DNA from: Perognathus longimembris pacificus
Lineage: Eukaryota; Chordata; Mammalia; Rodentia; Heteromyidae
Direction of reading: 5' to 3'
Assembly (NCBI RefSeq): GCF_023159225.1
Contig: NC_063181.1
Location: forward strand, 4,547,606 to 4,611,605
DNA length: 64,000 bases
Shown here: in pieces, positions 1-12,624 of the stretch
Numbering within the stretch: the first letter of the stretch is position 1
Layout: each line of letters starts with the position of its first letter
Translations under genes and position numbers: made by a program
The notes under the pieces: generated by a model
Told to the model about the DNA's origin: nothing
Database searches by the model: none
What the model saw: the letters and a program-made list of their open reading frames with translations, nothing else

Positions 1-365
1 CTCCAGCTCGCGCTAGAAGTCGTCACTTAGAGACCATGTCTGATCCCTAGCACTCGGCGAAGGTGGGTTTTATCCAGCTTCAAGAGCTGTCACACTGTCC
101 GGGAGCCCCCCCCCCACCCCGCGCCCCCCGGAAGGTGGGGGCGTCAGCCTTCTCCATTCAGTGTCGTGAAATCAACACTTTTTAAAAATGAAATTAAAAG
201 GGTTAAACTTGGATTCACCATTTTCAACGTGGGAGGCGGGAATGGGAGTAGTCATAGGAGAGGGGGGAGGGAATAAGAATGGACATAGACAAATTTACAG
301 AAAGCAGGGTGTAGTTATTTTAATCTACTGGTGATTTCAATATGAAATATCCCCTTCTCCATTGG

Positions 366-515
366 AATAGCAAGTTTATTGAGATGAATTTCACATGCCG
401 TGTAGTTCATCGATGGAAAGTGCACCGGTTAATGGTTTGTAGTATATTCAGAGTTGGGCAACTTCACCACGCTCAATTTTAAAACAGTCTCACCACCCCA
501 CAAACGCTTCAAAAA
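366..515 (-). mobile_element. L1 3'-region fragment (antisense)
   Basis: TTTATTGAGATGAATTTCAC, then GTGTAGTTCATCGATGG and GGTTTGTAGTATATTCAGAG, match the well-known antisense strand of old mammalian L1M 3' ends. The copy is heavily diverged, and it abuts a sense-strand ORF2 piece, so more than one event is implied. Confidence 0.55.
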
Positions 516-517
516 TG

Positions 518-715
518 ATAGAAAGAAGTAACACTTCCAAATCATTCTACAAGACTGGTATCATTTAATATGAAAATCAGACAAGGGCAGTGTAAAAAGG
601 AAAATTATAGGCCAATTTCATGAATGAGCCAAGCTGCAAGCTATAAAGCAAATTCATAGCAAACTAAATCCATCAATGATTGAAAAGCTAAAGCTTCATG
701 CAGTTCAGGTTTCTT
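518..715 (+). mobile_element. L1 ORF2 fragment (sense), decayed
   Basis: The stretch aligns in order with the reverse-transcriptase part of L1 ORF2: the CATTCTACAAGACTGGTATCA segment, then GAAAATCAGACAAGG, AAAATTATAGGCCAATTTCA and GCAAATTCATAGCAAACTAA. There are frameshifts and no open frame. It cannot encode a working protein. Confidence 0.65.
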
Positions 716-889
716 CTCCAAATGTAATCAAAATCCTGACCATGAATGTTTCCCAAAAGCAGACTCTAAAATGTGTAGGAAAGAGCAAGGAATATCCCAG
801 ACTTCTCTGAAAAATCTCACTGAAAAGATTTCCCTTACCAATCAGGCAGTTAACAGCTAATAGTTAAGATGGTGCTTCAGTGCACAGAT

Positions 890-1312
890 GATAGGTGGAT
901 GGATGGATGGATGGATGGATGGATGGATGGATGGGTGGATGGATGGATGGGTAGATGGGTGGATGGATGGGTGGATGGATGGATGGATGGGTGGATGGGT
1001 GGATGGAGGGGTGGATGGATGGATGGGTAGATGGAGGGGTGGATGGATGGGTGGATGGAGGGGTGGATGGATGGATGGATGGGTGGATGGGTGGATGGAT
1101 GGGTGGATGGATGGATGGATGGGTGGATAGAGGGTTGGATGGATGGAGGGGTGGATGGATGGATGGGTAGATGGAGGGGTGGATGGATGGGTGGATGGAG
1201 GGGTGGATGGATGGATGGATGGATGGGTGGATGGGTGGATGGATGGATGGATGGGTGGCTAGAGGGTTGGATGGATGGAGGGGTGGATGGAGGGGTGGAT
1301 GGATGGATGGAT
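890..1312 (+). repeat. GGAT-type tetranucleotide block with 140-bp higher-order repeat
   Basis: About 420 bp of GGAT units with GGGT, GAGG and AGAT variants. The segment from 1007 to 1080 recurs exactly at 1147 to 1220, an offset of 140 bp; after that the copies differ by loss or gain of 4-bp units. The long open frames in it (MDGW on plus, HPSI on minus) are only the repeat being read in all phases. Confidence 0.97.
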
Positions 1313-1454
1313 ACAATAAGCTATGAGACAAAACAAGGAACCCAGAGAGAAACTCAGTAGAAGTTATATGGTAAATTCCTGGAAATTTTCATTAATCATT
1401 AAGACAAAAACAAAGTTATATCTCCACACAACAAACATTTTTGACTGTTTGTTT

Positions 1455-1677
1455 ATGTTGGTAACTAGGGCTTGAATTCAGGGCCTGAGCTTCTTTTGCT
1501 CAAGGCCAGCTCTACCACTTGAGCCACAGCTCCACTTCTGGCTTTTTTTTGTGTGTGTGTAGTTTATTGGAGATAAGTCACAAACTATACTTCCCAGACT
1601 GGCTTTGCACTATGATCCTCAGACCTCAGCCTCCTAAGTAGTTAGCATTACAGGCATGAGACACTAGTGCCCAGCTC
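1455..1677 (-). mobile_element. B1+ID composite SINE (B1-dID type)
   Basis: On the plus strand it reads as the reverse of the composite: an ID-like part with CTTGAGCCACAGCTCCACTT first, then the B1-like part with CTCAGCCTCCTAAGTAGTTA and ATTACAGGCATGAGACACTA. It is interrupted by a T8-(GT)n stretch near 1542-1560. Confidence 0.8.
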
Positions 1678-1710
1678 AAACATTTTATTGATACTAAAGA
1701 TGTTCATGTA

Positions 1711-1932
1711 GTCAGGCACTGGTGGTTGGGCCTATAATCCTCGCTGCTGGGAAGATTGAGATCTGAGGCTCCTGGCGTGAAGCCAGCCTGGCCAGATAAA
1801 CCAGAGACTTTTTTCTCCAGTTAACCAGCAAGAGACCAGAAGTGGAGGTGTGGCTCAAGTGGTAGAGTACCAGACTTGACTGAAGAAGTAAAGTGAGTGC
1901 AATGCTGTGAGTCCAAGCCCCAATTCTGGTGT

Positions 1933-1966
<34 letters not shown>

Positions 1967-1967
1967 T
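1711..1967 (+). mobile_element. B1+ID composite SINE with CG/CA tail
   Basis: The B1-like half (GGCACTGGTGGTTGGGCCTA, TAATCCTCGCTGCTGGG) is followed by an ID-like half (AGAAGTGGAGGTGTGGCTCA) and ends in an alternating (GC)n(CA)n tail at 1929-1967. Confidence 0.8.
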
Positions 1968-2089
1968 TACATAAAAGGCAAAATTCCTTTTGTCTTTTAG
2001 TAGACAACAGAAGGGAATATATTATGATACTCAGAGAAATACTTTTAGGTAAGACACAAAATGTATAAATCATAAAGTAAAAAATTTAT

Positions 2090-2905
2090 AAATTCAACCA
2101 TTTAACATTAAGAACTTCTGCTCATTGAAGGACACAAAAATGAAAACATTAAAGGAAAACCACTGAAGAGAAGAAAAACACATCTTACACATAAAGTTGT
2201 CAAAGAATTAGCATCCAGAATACATAAAGAATATTTTAAAATCAAAGAGAATAGGAAGATCTCGATTGAATAATTAGGGACAGATATAAATAGGAATCTC
2301 ACAGCAATAAAATACAAATGGCCAACAAATTCATGAAAATTATTACTAATCAACAGAATGCAAATTAAAACTGCAATGAAATGGCATTTGAAACCACACA
2401 ATCAGCAAAACAAATGATATCTCCTAGTGGGAACGTTCTACCTAAGAAATCAAAAGCTGAAGATATTCTACAACTTAGCAATCCATGCACCTAGAAATAC
2501 ACTTGCCCATGGGTACCAGCCACAGACAAGGATGCTTAAATGGAAGAAACCCAGTGTTGCCCTACAGGCAAGAGAAACAACGCCAGACAGCCGTCAGCAG
2601 GGGCAAGAGCCACTGCTCTACCACGAGGCCAGGAACAAAATGTTAAGTGAAAACAAATAATTCACGCAAGGTAAATGTAGCATGGTACCACTTATCAAAT
2701 GGTCCACAGCAGAACTAACTGCAATATGTTGTTTTGGGATAACATAAATGTGGAAAAACTAAAACAGAAAGCAAAAGGAGAAGAAATGTCACCTTCAGGT
2801 AGTGGCTACCTTGGGGACTAAGACAAGAGGACTCCACAAGAGAGGAACACACCAAAGGCTTCGCCACTGTGGGTGAAGTTCTAGCTCCCAAGTGACTTAA
2901 ATACA
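2090..2905 (+). mobile_element. L1 ORF2 end and 3' region (sense), decayed
   Basis: Recognisable order of an old L1: TGGCCAACAAATTCATGAAA, AATGCAAATTAAAACTGCAA, AGCAATCCATGCACCTAGAA, then a 3' part with AAATGGTCCACAGCAG and TAGTGGCTACCTTGGGG. It has no intact frame. Confidence 0.65.
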
Positions 2906-3174
2906 CTTGCTATCATCCCTTTCATAATTTGATGGATCCAATAACTAACCTTCCTATAAAACCAAACACCTGTGCTATCACTGGACTATCTTCTATCTAG
3001 CCTTACCAAAACACTCTATTCTAACATTAATCGATATTTTTCATTTAAAGAATAAGTTATTCCTAAGTCCTCATCTGGGCATTAATTGTACACACAAATA
3101 TACAGTTACAAGCCAGTCTTCCTTCAGTCTTACCAGACCTACCTAGAACTGAAAGCTATCAATCTCATTACCAG

Positions 3175-3412
3175 GGGAGCAGGTGAGGGGGCTCCCACCT
3201 GTAATCCCAGCTATTGAAGAGGCAAAGGTAAGAGAACTACAGTCCAAGGCTGGTCTCGGGCAAAATTAAGTCCATACCTAAAAAGTAAAGAAGAAAGAGA
3301 TGGGGGCAGGCAGGCGCGGGGGGGGAGTGGGTAGAAACCCAGGTGGTAAGGTTCTTTCCTGACAATCTTAGGGCCCTGAGTTCAAATCCAATACAGTGTG
3401 TACACCCGTTCG

Positions 3413-3449
<37 letters not shown>
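3175..3449 (+). mobile_element. B1+ID composite SINE ending in (CA)n
   Basis: It starts at a B1-like GCTCCCACCTGTAATCCCAG and continues to an ID-like part with TTAGGGCCCTGAGTTCAAAT. The 3' end is a (CA)n microsatellite at about 3417-3449. The middle is G-rich and diverged. Confidence 0.65.
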
Positions 3450-3450
<1 letters not shown>

Positions 3451-6029
3451 TTTAGAGGTCACAAAGGCCATGATTTTAAAGTTTGCCCTTCAGAAGCTTT
3501 GTAAATAACGAAACGTAACACAGCCTTGGAGGTGGTGCAGTTTCCTGAAGGCGTTCTCCAGGAAGCTGGGGCAGGATGGCCTTCGGAAGCAGACCTTCCA
3601 ACGCAGCAGCGCCAGGCCTTGGTGCGAGGGCTGCAGGTCAGACCCTGCCTGACACAGGCCTCGCGCTGCTGGTGGCTGCTGAGGCCCAGAAGCTCCCGAG
3701 TGGAGGAATGTGCTTGGCTTCCTCGCAGCCCTTGGCTTCTCCTGGCTGCTCAAGCCTCCCCGCTGCCCCCCAGCCTCTGGCAGCCGGCAGTCCTCCACAC
3801 TGGCCGCTCCGAGGGCCTCCAAGTGGGCATGTGGGGGCAGAAACGTTAAACAATCTCCCCGGGTGGCCCTCCACCGAGGGCTCAGCTCGAGAAGAGAGAT
3901 GCCCTCCCCACACAAGAGTTCTAGAACCTCCCCACAGGCAGGAAGCCCGGTGTTTCCTCCGTTGTTCTGGCTCAAGGATCTGCCAAGTTTGGTGCACAGA
4001 TCATCTAGTATTTTAGCTTTCCTGCTGCCTACCCGCCCCCCCCCCCACCGCAGAAGAGAGGAGGGAAGCAGCTACTGGCAGAGGTGGGGGAGACGAGGAC
4101 AGACAGAAATTCCATAAGGGGGTCTGCTTGTCTGTCTCTGCAGACCCTCTGCGTCCTCAGTTCCTTCAGTTCAGCTGGAGGGATCTGACCCACAGAGACT
4201 CCCATTTCCCAAGCAGAAGGCTCCGTCCACCTGGGCTAGCTGGCAGGAGAGCCTGGTTGGGGGGGGGGGGGCGTCTTAAGGGCTCTTGCTGGGTTGCATT
4301 CTGCCTTTGAACCCTAAGCATCTAAGAGCTGAGGTTTCTGTAGTGACCCAATACCAAATGCTGAATTCTCAATGTGTTGGTCACAGCGTCTGAGACCCCA
4401 CTGGGGTTCATGGCGGGACTTGGGAGAAGGCAACGGATGCGTTTCTATTGCCTTTTTGAACTATTTTTAAATACACCTGTGTCTAGGAAGGGGTGATTCC
4501 GTACCCCGAGATTCCAGGTGCGCCGTGGGGGTGCCTGATTCAGCCCGAGCTTCCTGTCCTGCCTGCGGGTCCTTCCCATCGCTTCTCCTCGTGGGCAGCA
4601 CTTCCTCCCCCACGCATGAGGGTTGGGCCGGCCCCGCCCCATCCCTCACGGCCCCGCCCCATCCCTCACAGCGCCCATCTGCCTAGCTCCTGCCTCCAGC
4701 CACCAATCACCGGGCAGTCCTACAAATCCTCGCCACCCGATCTGCCTGGAGGCCCCCACACACGCCCTACCTCGGCTCTTCTGGAGGACCAGCTGCTTGA
4801 GTCACAACACAGTTGCATGTCTCAAACCTCTGTCCCCTCCTGACACCCCTGGGACAGGGGGTGCAGCACGACTTCCAAGTGATGAGGAAAGAATATCCGC
4901 GCGCGTGCGTGCGTGTGTTGCCAGTACACATAATTTATTCCTCAGTGAGATGAACAATGGACAAAGAAGGATTAACTTGATTTGTGGAGTTGATTTCCCA
5001 GCCATTTGATAGCAAGACAAAGTCATGAGTTTTGAACGCGACTTGAAAATATGCCTAGAATCCATTTTCTAAAGTTTGTGAGTTCCCAGAGCAAACCGTA
5101 TCTTTCAATCAAGTCCACCGTGAGTGAGATAAATTAAACCACGACAAGGCAGCAGTATCCTCGTAAGCCAGTGTCGAGTATGACAAAGGTCTTGTTGTGG
5201 TTTGTTCTTATTTTAACTCTTACAGCGTCATTGGATGGAATGTCTAAAGAGCTAGACAGCTAACTATTCTTCCTGCAGAATCTCAAAGAGATACATTTTA
5301 ACTAACCTGATATTTTAAGTATCAAAATCCCATCCTATTTTTAAACTTCTACTTTTTTAATGGAGACTTCTTTAGTCATACGCCTTCAAGTGACCCAGAA
5401 CGAGGCACAGGAACATGGGCCTGGGTGTGGACACAGTGAGAGCCACAGGGAGGTTGCACATCTGGGCCTCTGGACACAAGCCCGTGACCACCCACTTGAA
5501 TGCGGTCATCTAAAAACAGACTTACAGCACCGTGCCGGGTGGCCAGCCAAGCACGGGTACATGACTTGGCCCACGCCGTTGGCTGACATCCAGCAGCTGC
5601 CCACCCGCCCCCCACATTTTCCTTGCTTGTAGAATACCAATTCATCTTAGCAGTGGGTGGGGACCTCAGGCAGGCCGCCCTCCCCCACTCCAGTGCGTCC
5701 GGTTGTCTTGCTTGTTTTCTTACTGGTCGGTTCATTCCTTTCTTTGGAGATCATTTGAAATATGGGAATGTGAAACATGGCACCTGAACCCCCTTTTCTC
5801 GTCAGCGGATACTGATACGGAGAAGGATGGCAGGGGCCCAGAAGGTCACTGGCAAAGCTGGGGTTGGGGCAGTGCAAAGAGGGGCACTGAATTCTAAGGG
5901 TTTGGTTTTTTTTTGAGATACTGCATTAAATAACTTGGAACTTCTTGCTGTCTAATTATATAAACCACTGTTAGTTAAGATTTCTGTTGCATGCAGCCAA
6001 AAGTATCCTAAATAACTACATACTGGATC

Positions 6030-6195
6030 TCATTAAATTCTCATGTCAGAGACGTGAAGCAAGTTTTTTTTTTTTTAAATGTAAAAAAGAAGCAAATAAA
6101 ATAACAAAAAGTTAAATTGCTGTGCCAAGGTCACATGCCTGTGAATGGCATAGCTGAATTCAAAATCGGGTCCCATTCCAAATTTGGTGTTTCTT
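6030..6195 (-). mobile_element. MIR fragment
   Basis: CCAAGGTCACATGCCTGTGA followed by GGCATAGCTGAATTCAAA matches the reverse of the MIR core. The T run and A-rich block at 6064-6110 interrupt or precede it. Confidence 0.55.
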
Positions 6196-7852
6196 CCAAT
6201 GAAACCGGATGACACACATGCAAAAAGCCTAGAGCAAGAAAACCTGCTTTCAAATCACACTGACATCCTTAACAAGTCAAAGGCAACCAAGCCATCAGGG
6301 GGAAAGACAAGCCGTCGAGTGCAAGTGCTAGTTCTGTCAAAGACTCTGTGATTAAGATCCAATCATTTAACATTTCCTAATTATGAGACGCATGGTCCTT
6401 GTCTGTAATTTAAAGCAAGAGAATTTAAGACATGCATCTGAAAATATTAAGTGCCTCCCACTTGTGTGCCAGCCTTTGGCATTGTGGGAGGTAATATTGC
6501 AGGCCAAACAAGAGCCGCTTTGTAAGTCATCTGTTCCCTTGAGAATCTGAGCCATCAGCACTTAAAAATCACCAACAAAACACACTGAGGACCACGTCAC
6601 CCATTCACATGCATGATGTCAGTGATGGTGTCACAGCCACTAAACACAAAGTGTTAAACATCACTTAGTAGCCAACCAAATATCTCATGCCTTCTAGGTA
6701 TTATACCCAACTATTGATAGTGTTAATAGCCCTTTTATTACAAAAATGGCAATTTTATACAACTCACTTTGGTAAGTCGAGGGTACCAAGCAAGCAGGGA
6801 GTAAAAGTATTTGATCTAGTGAGAGGCAGAAACGAGTCATAATACTGTAGAAGAAGGGTGCTCAGATAGCAGAAACCTGTGCAGATGGAAGGGAAGATGA
6901 ACCCAAACATCTGGAGTCAAGAATGTTCACCCCCAAAGTCAGGATGCCTACCTGAGAGCTTCCCACTAAGCCAATCTCACTAGGTATCAGCTTTGGCACT
7001 CCTGATTGCTTAAACACCTGGGAACATGACTTGTAAACCACCCTCACACTTCGCCTATCTTCGCCATTGCGCATGTCTGGAAGGCTGGCTCTCCTGTGCT
7101 CATTAATTCACCCAACTGACGAGCTACATGGAGACATGCGGAGCAGACGTTCTCCATCACCCCATCCATCCAGGTGAGAACCCTGGGAGAGATACCCAAG
7201 ATGGCGGCTGAGTAGTAGAATCTGGAAAAAGTTACAGCAGGAAAGAGAAAACAGAAGAGGGATCCTCAACTAATCAATGGCCTTTCCCTTTGGCAAAGTA
7301 TATAACCTCCAAAGGGTGGGGTGGGGGGGGAGTTTAATGCCACTGAAGGCAAAAACCTCTTCTGGTGGCTAAGTATGTCTGGGGAGACTGCTTGCACCAC
7401 CTGTTGGGTTGCTTCCCACATGGTACCCATGAGACTGGCAGCTCCCAGAACCTCACGGACCAAGCCAGAAGTCACATGGCAGCTTGGAGATGTTTCGGTC
7501 CTTGGAGAGGCCAATCTGAAAGTCTGACAGCCCCACAAAAAGTGGCTCTCACAAGGAACAGCCATCTTGGCCCCATCTTCCAAGAGTAAGCAGGGAGGGG
7601 AGGCTGGGAAGGACTTGGAGATCTGGCGCATTGGGCTAGCTCTCCCGGCAAATCCACATGCTCATATTCAGGACCCAGTTTCGCCACACATCCTGGCTTC
7701 CTGGGAAGGTATGTGGCCAGGTGATTGGATATCTGAGCCTTACTAAGAACATGGACATTTTTTTCCTCTTAAATTTATTGTATTGACACACTAAAGTTAT
7801 GCTTGTTTTGAGATGTGTGTGTATGCTGTGGACTGACCAAAAGATGAGCAAC

Positions 7853-8180
7853 TGTCTGGGTGCAGTGACTCGAACGTGTAGTCCTCCCAAACAGCGTGGG
7901 AGGTAGAGATCAGAGCAGCTCAAGACCATCCAAGTGACACGAAATGGGGGAGATTCTATCTCAAAGAACATCTGGTTGCTGTGGTTTGAACCCACCGTCC
8001 CCACAGGCTTGAGGAAGCACAGGTAGGAGGAGCACAGCCTCAGTTGGCCTGGGCATAAAGCAAGACTCTCCCTTGCAAACAACCAACATACGAAAGGCTA
8101 GAGGCATGACTCAAAAGGCCAAGTGCCTGTCTAGCAAGTGCAAGGCCTTGTGTTCAATCTCCATTGCCACAGGAAAAAAG
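7853..8180 (+). mobile_element. B1+ID composite SINE, diverged
   Basis: B1-like head GGGTGCAGTGACTCGAACG and GTGGGAGGTAGAGATCAGAG, then an ID-like tail with GGCCAAGTGCCTGTCTAGCA and TTCAATCTCCATTGCCACAG. The copy is strongly diverged, suggesting an older insertion. Confidence 0.6.
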
Positions 8181-8399
8181 AGATGACTAACTCCAAGTAT
8201 ATACAACTGTACTAAGTTATTCAAGGTTCTCTGGCTTCTAGAAATGACCCAAATATCAACGCATTTACATGCACTTTCTGAAGACAGAAAGCAAGAAGAA
8301 AGTACTAGAATTTGACCCAGCAAATCATCCTTTGTAAATCTGATAAGACATAGGAGTTTGAACTACAGAATAATAGCATTAGGAAAAAAAAATTTAGAC

Positions 8400-8545
8400 A
8401 GTCTTCTCCATTTCCTAATTTTAGAGAAAAAGAAACAGCACAAAGAGATCGTGTGACCTTCCCAAAGTCACCGTCTCACATTTCTCCGGTGACAAAATGT
8501 GGGATGCTGACTTCCAGGCCTGTGATCTTTGGCTCTGATACTATA
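8400..8545 (-). mobile_element. MIR fragment
   Basis: TGTGACCTTCCCAAAGTCAC and GGGATGCTGACTTCCAGG match the antisense MIR core and tRNA-derived end. Confidence 0.5.
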
Positions 8546-10004
8546 AAAGGAAGATCAAACCACCTCAGGGAAATACCTAGACAAAATACTTGCACTACCT
8601 CAACTATGCTAAGATGCAAATGACATAAGACTTAGAATTAATGCCATCGTAAGTTTAGCAGGATACATTTCAGAAGAACAATTTCATGGAGCTTAAAAAA
8701 TTGTCAAAGATATTTTTTAAACACTGCCCTAATTTCTCCTACTACAATTCATTGCTTTTATTGGAGAAAAAAAAACACACAAGGTCTCAAGTAATGAGGT
8801 AATACTTTCTTATGGAGAAAAGCTAACAGATTATTTGTAATTATCATAATGGTGATACACTTTCAATTACACAGAGGGGAAAAAAAATCAAATCCCTTTT
8901 AATTCTACCTTTCTGAACCCTGAAGGATATTTTCCCCCAGATCTCACCAGCTGATACAATTCGGATGGGGTGGGGGGGGGGGGGGGAGAAAGATCCTTTA
9001 TTACTTAAAAGGAACTGTAAACCAAATATAGATGGGCGGGGGGAGAAACAAAGAAGGAGAGAGGAAGGATTCATTTGCTTATTAGATTTCCATTAAAAAA
9101 AATAAGAATAACAAGCAGATCTCAATCTGCCCCAACTTTAGCCTTGTCTCCATTGCCACTGAAACATGAAAGACTTTTCCTGCAGACACACCGCAATCAA
9201 CCTAACTTTCTGTTGTCTCCGGCACACGCGTGCTGCTCCAATGGATGAGATGATATTAATAAAGGAAGAGATGGCTACAAATTAAAGCAAGCCCTGCTTA
9301 ATCACATTAATCCAGAGCAAGTCAAAGGCTTCAATTTTCGAAATAATTTTGGGCTTACTGCCTTGGAGATGGACAGCCTGCTCCATTGAGGCAGCAGCTG
9401 GTCCAATTTGAGCTGCATTGTGAGGCCAGAATTGTCAGGTCCTTACAGAAACACGGAAGCCTGACAGTTTTCAGGACGCAAGCAGAAGTGCTGAGACAAA
9501 GGAAATTGCAAGACATTGAAAGGGCCCTGGAACAATGACAAGGCGGCCCTCTGCCGGGTGGATGGTGTGTGATTACCCGCACTCGCTGCAGGATGGGAGG
9601 CACACGCTCACACGCGCTTCCCTTCCCCCCTTCCGTCCCCGCAGCTGCTACAGGATGCACAGTCAGGAAGCCGCGACTCTGGTCACCCACCAGAGAAAGG
9701 CTTGTCAGGCAACAGTGCAGCGACAGCTGCCACCATGAGGCAGTGCTCCCGGGTCCCCCCCCCCCCCCCCCAGACGCTGCAGCTCACTGAGGACAGGCGG
9801 CTCTTGCTGACGCTGCCTGGCGAGCCGGCCCCGGGCCCCAGGTGGTGACGGCGGGTGAGGTCTGAGCAGCACCAGACTCAGACGCGTAAAGCCAGGGGAC
9901 TGGGTCTCAGCGGTAGCACGTGGGTTTTCATGAGCAATTATCTGTTCTTTCTTTGTGTCTGCGTGAAACATGTACAAAAGAAAATCGCGCTCCAAACTGT
10001 GAAT

Positions 10005-10110
10005 CCGGAGATCTAATTCTAATCCTAGATCTGCTCAACTCCGGCTGTGTGGCACTGGGCCATTCGCTGGGTTCTCTGGGCTTACTTTCTTAATGAACTA
10101 GACGCAGTTT
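10005..10110 (+). mobile_element. MIR fragment
   Basis: AATCCTAGATCTGCTCAACT, CGGCTGTGTGGCACTGGGCC and the following CTCTGGGC match the tRNA-related 3' part and core of MIR in sense direction. Confidence 0.5.
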
Positions 10111-10296
10111 CCGCTTTCCTCACGGTACAACCACAGATCCCATGTAGCTCATGAATGGGACCACGGTTTCCACTTTCCTCATGAATGGAACCATGGTTCC
10201 CAGGTTTGTGAAGGGAGCTGGTAAATGAAAGTGGATCATCTCCAAATTTCCCATAGCACCCCATGGGCAAACACATTTCCTGACCTACTAGGGGGT

Positions 10297-10400
10297 CCCA
10301 TTGCACAGTGATGAAGAACAAAGACTCCAGACTCAGCTTGCCTGGGTTCCATCTCTTACAGCTCCCTGTTACTATTAGTGGTTTCACTACTTGTTTTCAC
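10297..10400 (+). mobile_element. MIR 5' fragment
   Basis: CAGTGATGAAGAACAAAGAC and CTTGCCTGGGTTCCATCTC match the head of MIR, including a degraded B box. Confidence 0.5.
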
Positions 10401-10896
10401 CACCACACAACGAAGAGGCCCTTCAGAGAAAGTCTTACAAATTCCCACGTGGCCGAAGAGAAAGCACGTCCCTTTTCATACGGTGAGATCAAACCATTAA
10501 CCTCAAATAAGGCTTGAACCAAGGAACTGAGTTTGGAGGTGGAGTACAGGAGACCCAGATACTCATCTCAGCTCCTTGGCTTAGACAGTTGTAGGCTTTC
10601 TTTCTGAAATTTCAGACTTGATAGTAGAATTACCATGTAGTTATTTTTGCATGTAATGCGTCTTCTCATCGGAATGCTCTGGTTCTAGGTGGCTTTATTC
10701 AGTCTGTGTTCTTTTTCTGTTTCTGTATGTTTGACATTTGAGAAAAGTTTAGATAAAGGATACCTGGATCATAAATAACGCATTTGTGTTGCCGCCCATG
10801 GAGGCCAATAAACACAAGTACAAATAATATGAATTTCAATTGAGTAAAATATTTGTATTGAGTTTTAGAGCAACTCACAAGAGGATGAATGGGTGT

Positions 10897-10970
10897 ACTG
10901 ATGGATGGATGGATGGGTGGGTGGATGGGTGGGTGGATGGGTGGATGGGTGGGTAGATGGATGGACAGAT
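10897..10970 (+). repeat. GGAT/GGGT tetranucleotide repeat
   Basis: About 70 bp of GGAT and GGGT units with a run of related GACA-type units at the end. It has the same strand sense and unit variants as the larger block near position 1000. Confidence 0.95.
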
Positions 10971-11776
10971 GGACATGGGGATGCATATAAAAATATGGGT
11001 ACCTTATTGGTACACCTCACACAGAAAACAAAGCTCATGGCTTCTCCAGGTTGGGGTGGGTGGATGTTGGAGATTATCCAATTTACTCTCCTGGCCTGTG
11101 AAAAGTCCCACCACTCCACAAAGAATCACTCTAGCTTCTGCTTTATCATTCTTTACTCAGGTAAAGAAAATATTTTTGCATAAGCATCAAAACTCCCGCT
11201 GGGATGCCAAGAAGTGCCCTCCTGTCCTTCCCCATGTGTTTCTCCCTCTGAGTAAGGGAATGATTTCCTTCGTCAAGTATTTGGAAACAACCTACATGCC
11301 TCCCACCACACGTGCCCAAGTCTTTGACTTAGCATTTGGAATTTAACTATGATAGTAGATCAGGAGGCTTTGGGGATTAACAGGAGTTCCAGGTAGGAAC
11401 CAACAGCCCCTCAACTCCAGATACACCCTTCTCCACTGCTCTATGATAATGGAGCTGGGCCTTGCTTGTAGTCTCTTCTAGATGGCCCTATGGGAAGGCT
11501 TGTCAGTAGAGGGCACTAGAGAGACACACGAGGAGAAAGTTCCCCCTGGTTCCCAGGCCTTCCATCCACAGACCCCTGGCCAGTCCGGGGCTCTTCAGCT
11601 CTTACAAAGCAGCTTCTTCTTCTGAGAATCCGGCAGCTCTATGGAGTAACAGCCACCTCACCCCCAGATAGGAAGAGCTCAAACCCCAAAATGAGATGGT
11701 AGAAGACTGACAGGTGGCAAAAGAATGCTAAGTTTCTACAACTGATTGTAATTATTGTTATCATAAAACACCACCA

Positions 11777-11801
11777 TATATATATGTATATATATATATA
11801 T
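11777..11801. repeat. (TA)n microsatellite
   Basis: Alternating TA broken once by a G, 25 bp, next to an antisense MIR fragment. Confidence 0.85.
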
Positions 11802-11805
11802 CGCC

Positions 11806-11965
11806 AGCATTTTTATGCAGTAACTCATTTAATCCTAGAAGAATGTCATGAAATAGTGTATCATTTTCCTCATGTTACAAAAGATGAAATGGAATCATAG
11901 CAGAATCAAATAATTTGTCTCAACCTGTACAACTACTGGGTAAATTAAGAAGTAGCAGTATAAAT
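11806..11965 (-). mobile_element. MIR fragment
   Basis: Order CAGTAACTCATTTAATCC, CATTTTCCTCATGTTACAAA, GATGAAATGG and a diverged core follows antisense MIR from its 3' end. Confidence 0.55.
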
Positions 11966-12414
11966 GTATTATTTAAAGATATGGAAGTCACTAGAAATAC
12001 CATCTTAAGAAAATAAGATCAAATTCTGGGAGCTGATTTTAAGGTAGAGTAAAATTAGGAAGAGAAATGCTGTTTTCATTTTAACGGCTGATTAATTTTT
12101 AACCCAATGCATACGAAATTTGATAAAATAATTCATCGTGACTTCCACTAAAGCAAAATTCAAACACATTCCACCGAGTGATAATTTAATCATACCTATA
12201 ATCTCAAGTCTGCATGTGAATTGTCTTTATCTTAAGGATAAACCTGCTAATTTTATTTTACTTTTTCATTCCCTTTCTTCTTGAATTCAGCATCCTTCTT
12301 CTTTTCTCAGTCCTGAAGCCCATGTACCAAAGTCACACTTAATTACAGAGCTTGAAGGCACACAGTTTCCAACTGCAGAGTTCCTCCTAAATCTTTCTGG
12401 AGGCTACTGTCCAG

Positions 12415-12560
12415 CCATTCACTCACTCCCCCAACAATTATTTACTTACACTGTTGCGTGCCAGCCCTAGTTTAGACTTCCGTGCTCCAAATAACAATGA
12501 ATGAGGCAGCCCTCTGTACGGGATAGTTTAGAACGAGAACTAGACGGGTACATCTATGTG
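12415..12560. mobile_element. Old MIR/L2-class remnant
   Basis: CATTCACTCACTCCCCCAAC, AATTATTTACTTACAC, GTGCCAGCCCTAG and ATAACAATGAATGAGGCAG resemble the widespread ATTTATTGAG...GTGCCAGGC motif set of ancient mammalian repeats. I cannot name the family with certainty. Confidence 0.35.
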
Positions 12561-12624
12561 GAACAGACCGTTGGGAGGCTTTAGTGAAGAGTGTCTATTT
12601 CAAGTTGGTCTTAAAACATGAGTA

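Noticed and set aside
864..1331. 155-codon HPSIHPS frame and several MDGW frames
   Set aside because: They are a tetranucleotide repeat read in different phases.
3526..4117. Overlapping open frames of 107-161 codons on both strands
   Set aside because: Moderately GC-rich intron sequence with frames open on both strands, no conserved protein pattern and no splice structure.
7020..7060. VRVVY peptide on the minus strand, as in the MSRA exon after the catalytic one
   Set aside because: Only five residues match; GHAEV before it and QPEHM after it are absent, and no paired splice sites fit.
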